NCBI GenBank assembly: GCA_026984595.1
Contig: JALSRW010000613.1
Span: forward strand, 1 to 5,770
Length of the DNA: 5,770 nt
Reading direction: 5' to 3'
Source of the DNA: Alphaproteobacteria bacterium
Lineage (GTDB): Bacteria; Pseudomonadota; Alphaproteobacteria; Geminicoccales; Geminicoccaceae
Part shown: in pieces, positions 5,747 through 5,770 of the stretch
Layout: each line of letters begins with the position of its first letter
How positions within the stretch are numbered: the first letter of the stretch is position 1
Translations under genes and position numbers: made by a program
The notes under the pieces: model-generated
Databases searched by the model: none
What the model was told of the DNA's origin: nothing
The model's input: only the letters and a program-made list of their open reading frames with translations

Positions 5747-5770
5747 TCAGTTGAAGGTCTTGTCCTCGCG
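5747..5770 (-). CDS. Possible 3' end of a convergent gene of unknown function (partial)
   Basis: On the minus strand the last bases read as seven sense codons (R E D K T F N) followed by TGA at 5749-5747. All seven sense codons end in G or C, as in the genes of this window, and the stop would lie 12 bp from the stop of the membrane fusion gene in a tail-to-tail arrangement. Seven codons are far too few to identify a product, and a chance frame in GC-rich DNA cannot be excluded. Confidence 0.3.
   Translation of the reverse strand, partial: REDKTFN

Overview
The window is a compact, GC-rich, protein-coding stretch in which nearly every codon ends in G or C. Its gene content (glutathione-type glyoxalase I, an RlmI-type 23S rRNA methyltransferase and an HlyB/HlyD-type type I secretion pair) points to a Gram-negative proteobacterium. 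I cannot name a genus from the sequence.

Left part (1-963), minus strand: a glyoxalase I gene (362-757) is followed 76 bp downstream by the first 95 codons of a small protein with a twin-arginine-like N-terminus (1-285), which runs off the window. The small protein resembles the accessory subunits often found next to GMC-type alcohol/sugar dehydrogenases, so a small metabolic operon probably continues to the left. Two unusual repeat structures lie here. One is a perfect 12-bp inverted repeat that brackets the glyoxalase ribosome binding site, with its start codon in one arm. The other is a nested pair of mutually exclusive stems between the two genes, built around two copies of the 10-bp palindrome CCGGTACCGG.

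Middle part (964-2262), plus strand: a full-length RlmI-family rRNA methyltransferase gene (964-2148) is transcribed divergently from the glyoxalase. It is followed by a 114-bp, locally AT-richer gap with a plausible sigma-70-type promoter and a 10-bp palindrome just upstream of it.

Right part (2263-5734), plus strand: a two-gene operon encodes the inner-membrane half of a type I secretion system. It consists of an ABC exporter with a degenerate C39-peptidase-like N-terminal domain and an HlyD-type membrane fusion protein. The two genes are 10 bp apart, and the second gene's Shine-Dalgarno overlaps the first gene's stop codon. Neither a TolC-like outer-membrane partner nor a secreted substrate lies in the window. 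The last 24 bases read as the C-terminal codons of a possible convergent gene.

I see no CRISPR array, tRNA, rRNA or insertion sequence, and no clear evidence of a wholly new system. The observations most worth checking are the two repeat structures in the glyoxalase operon.
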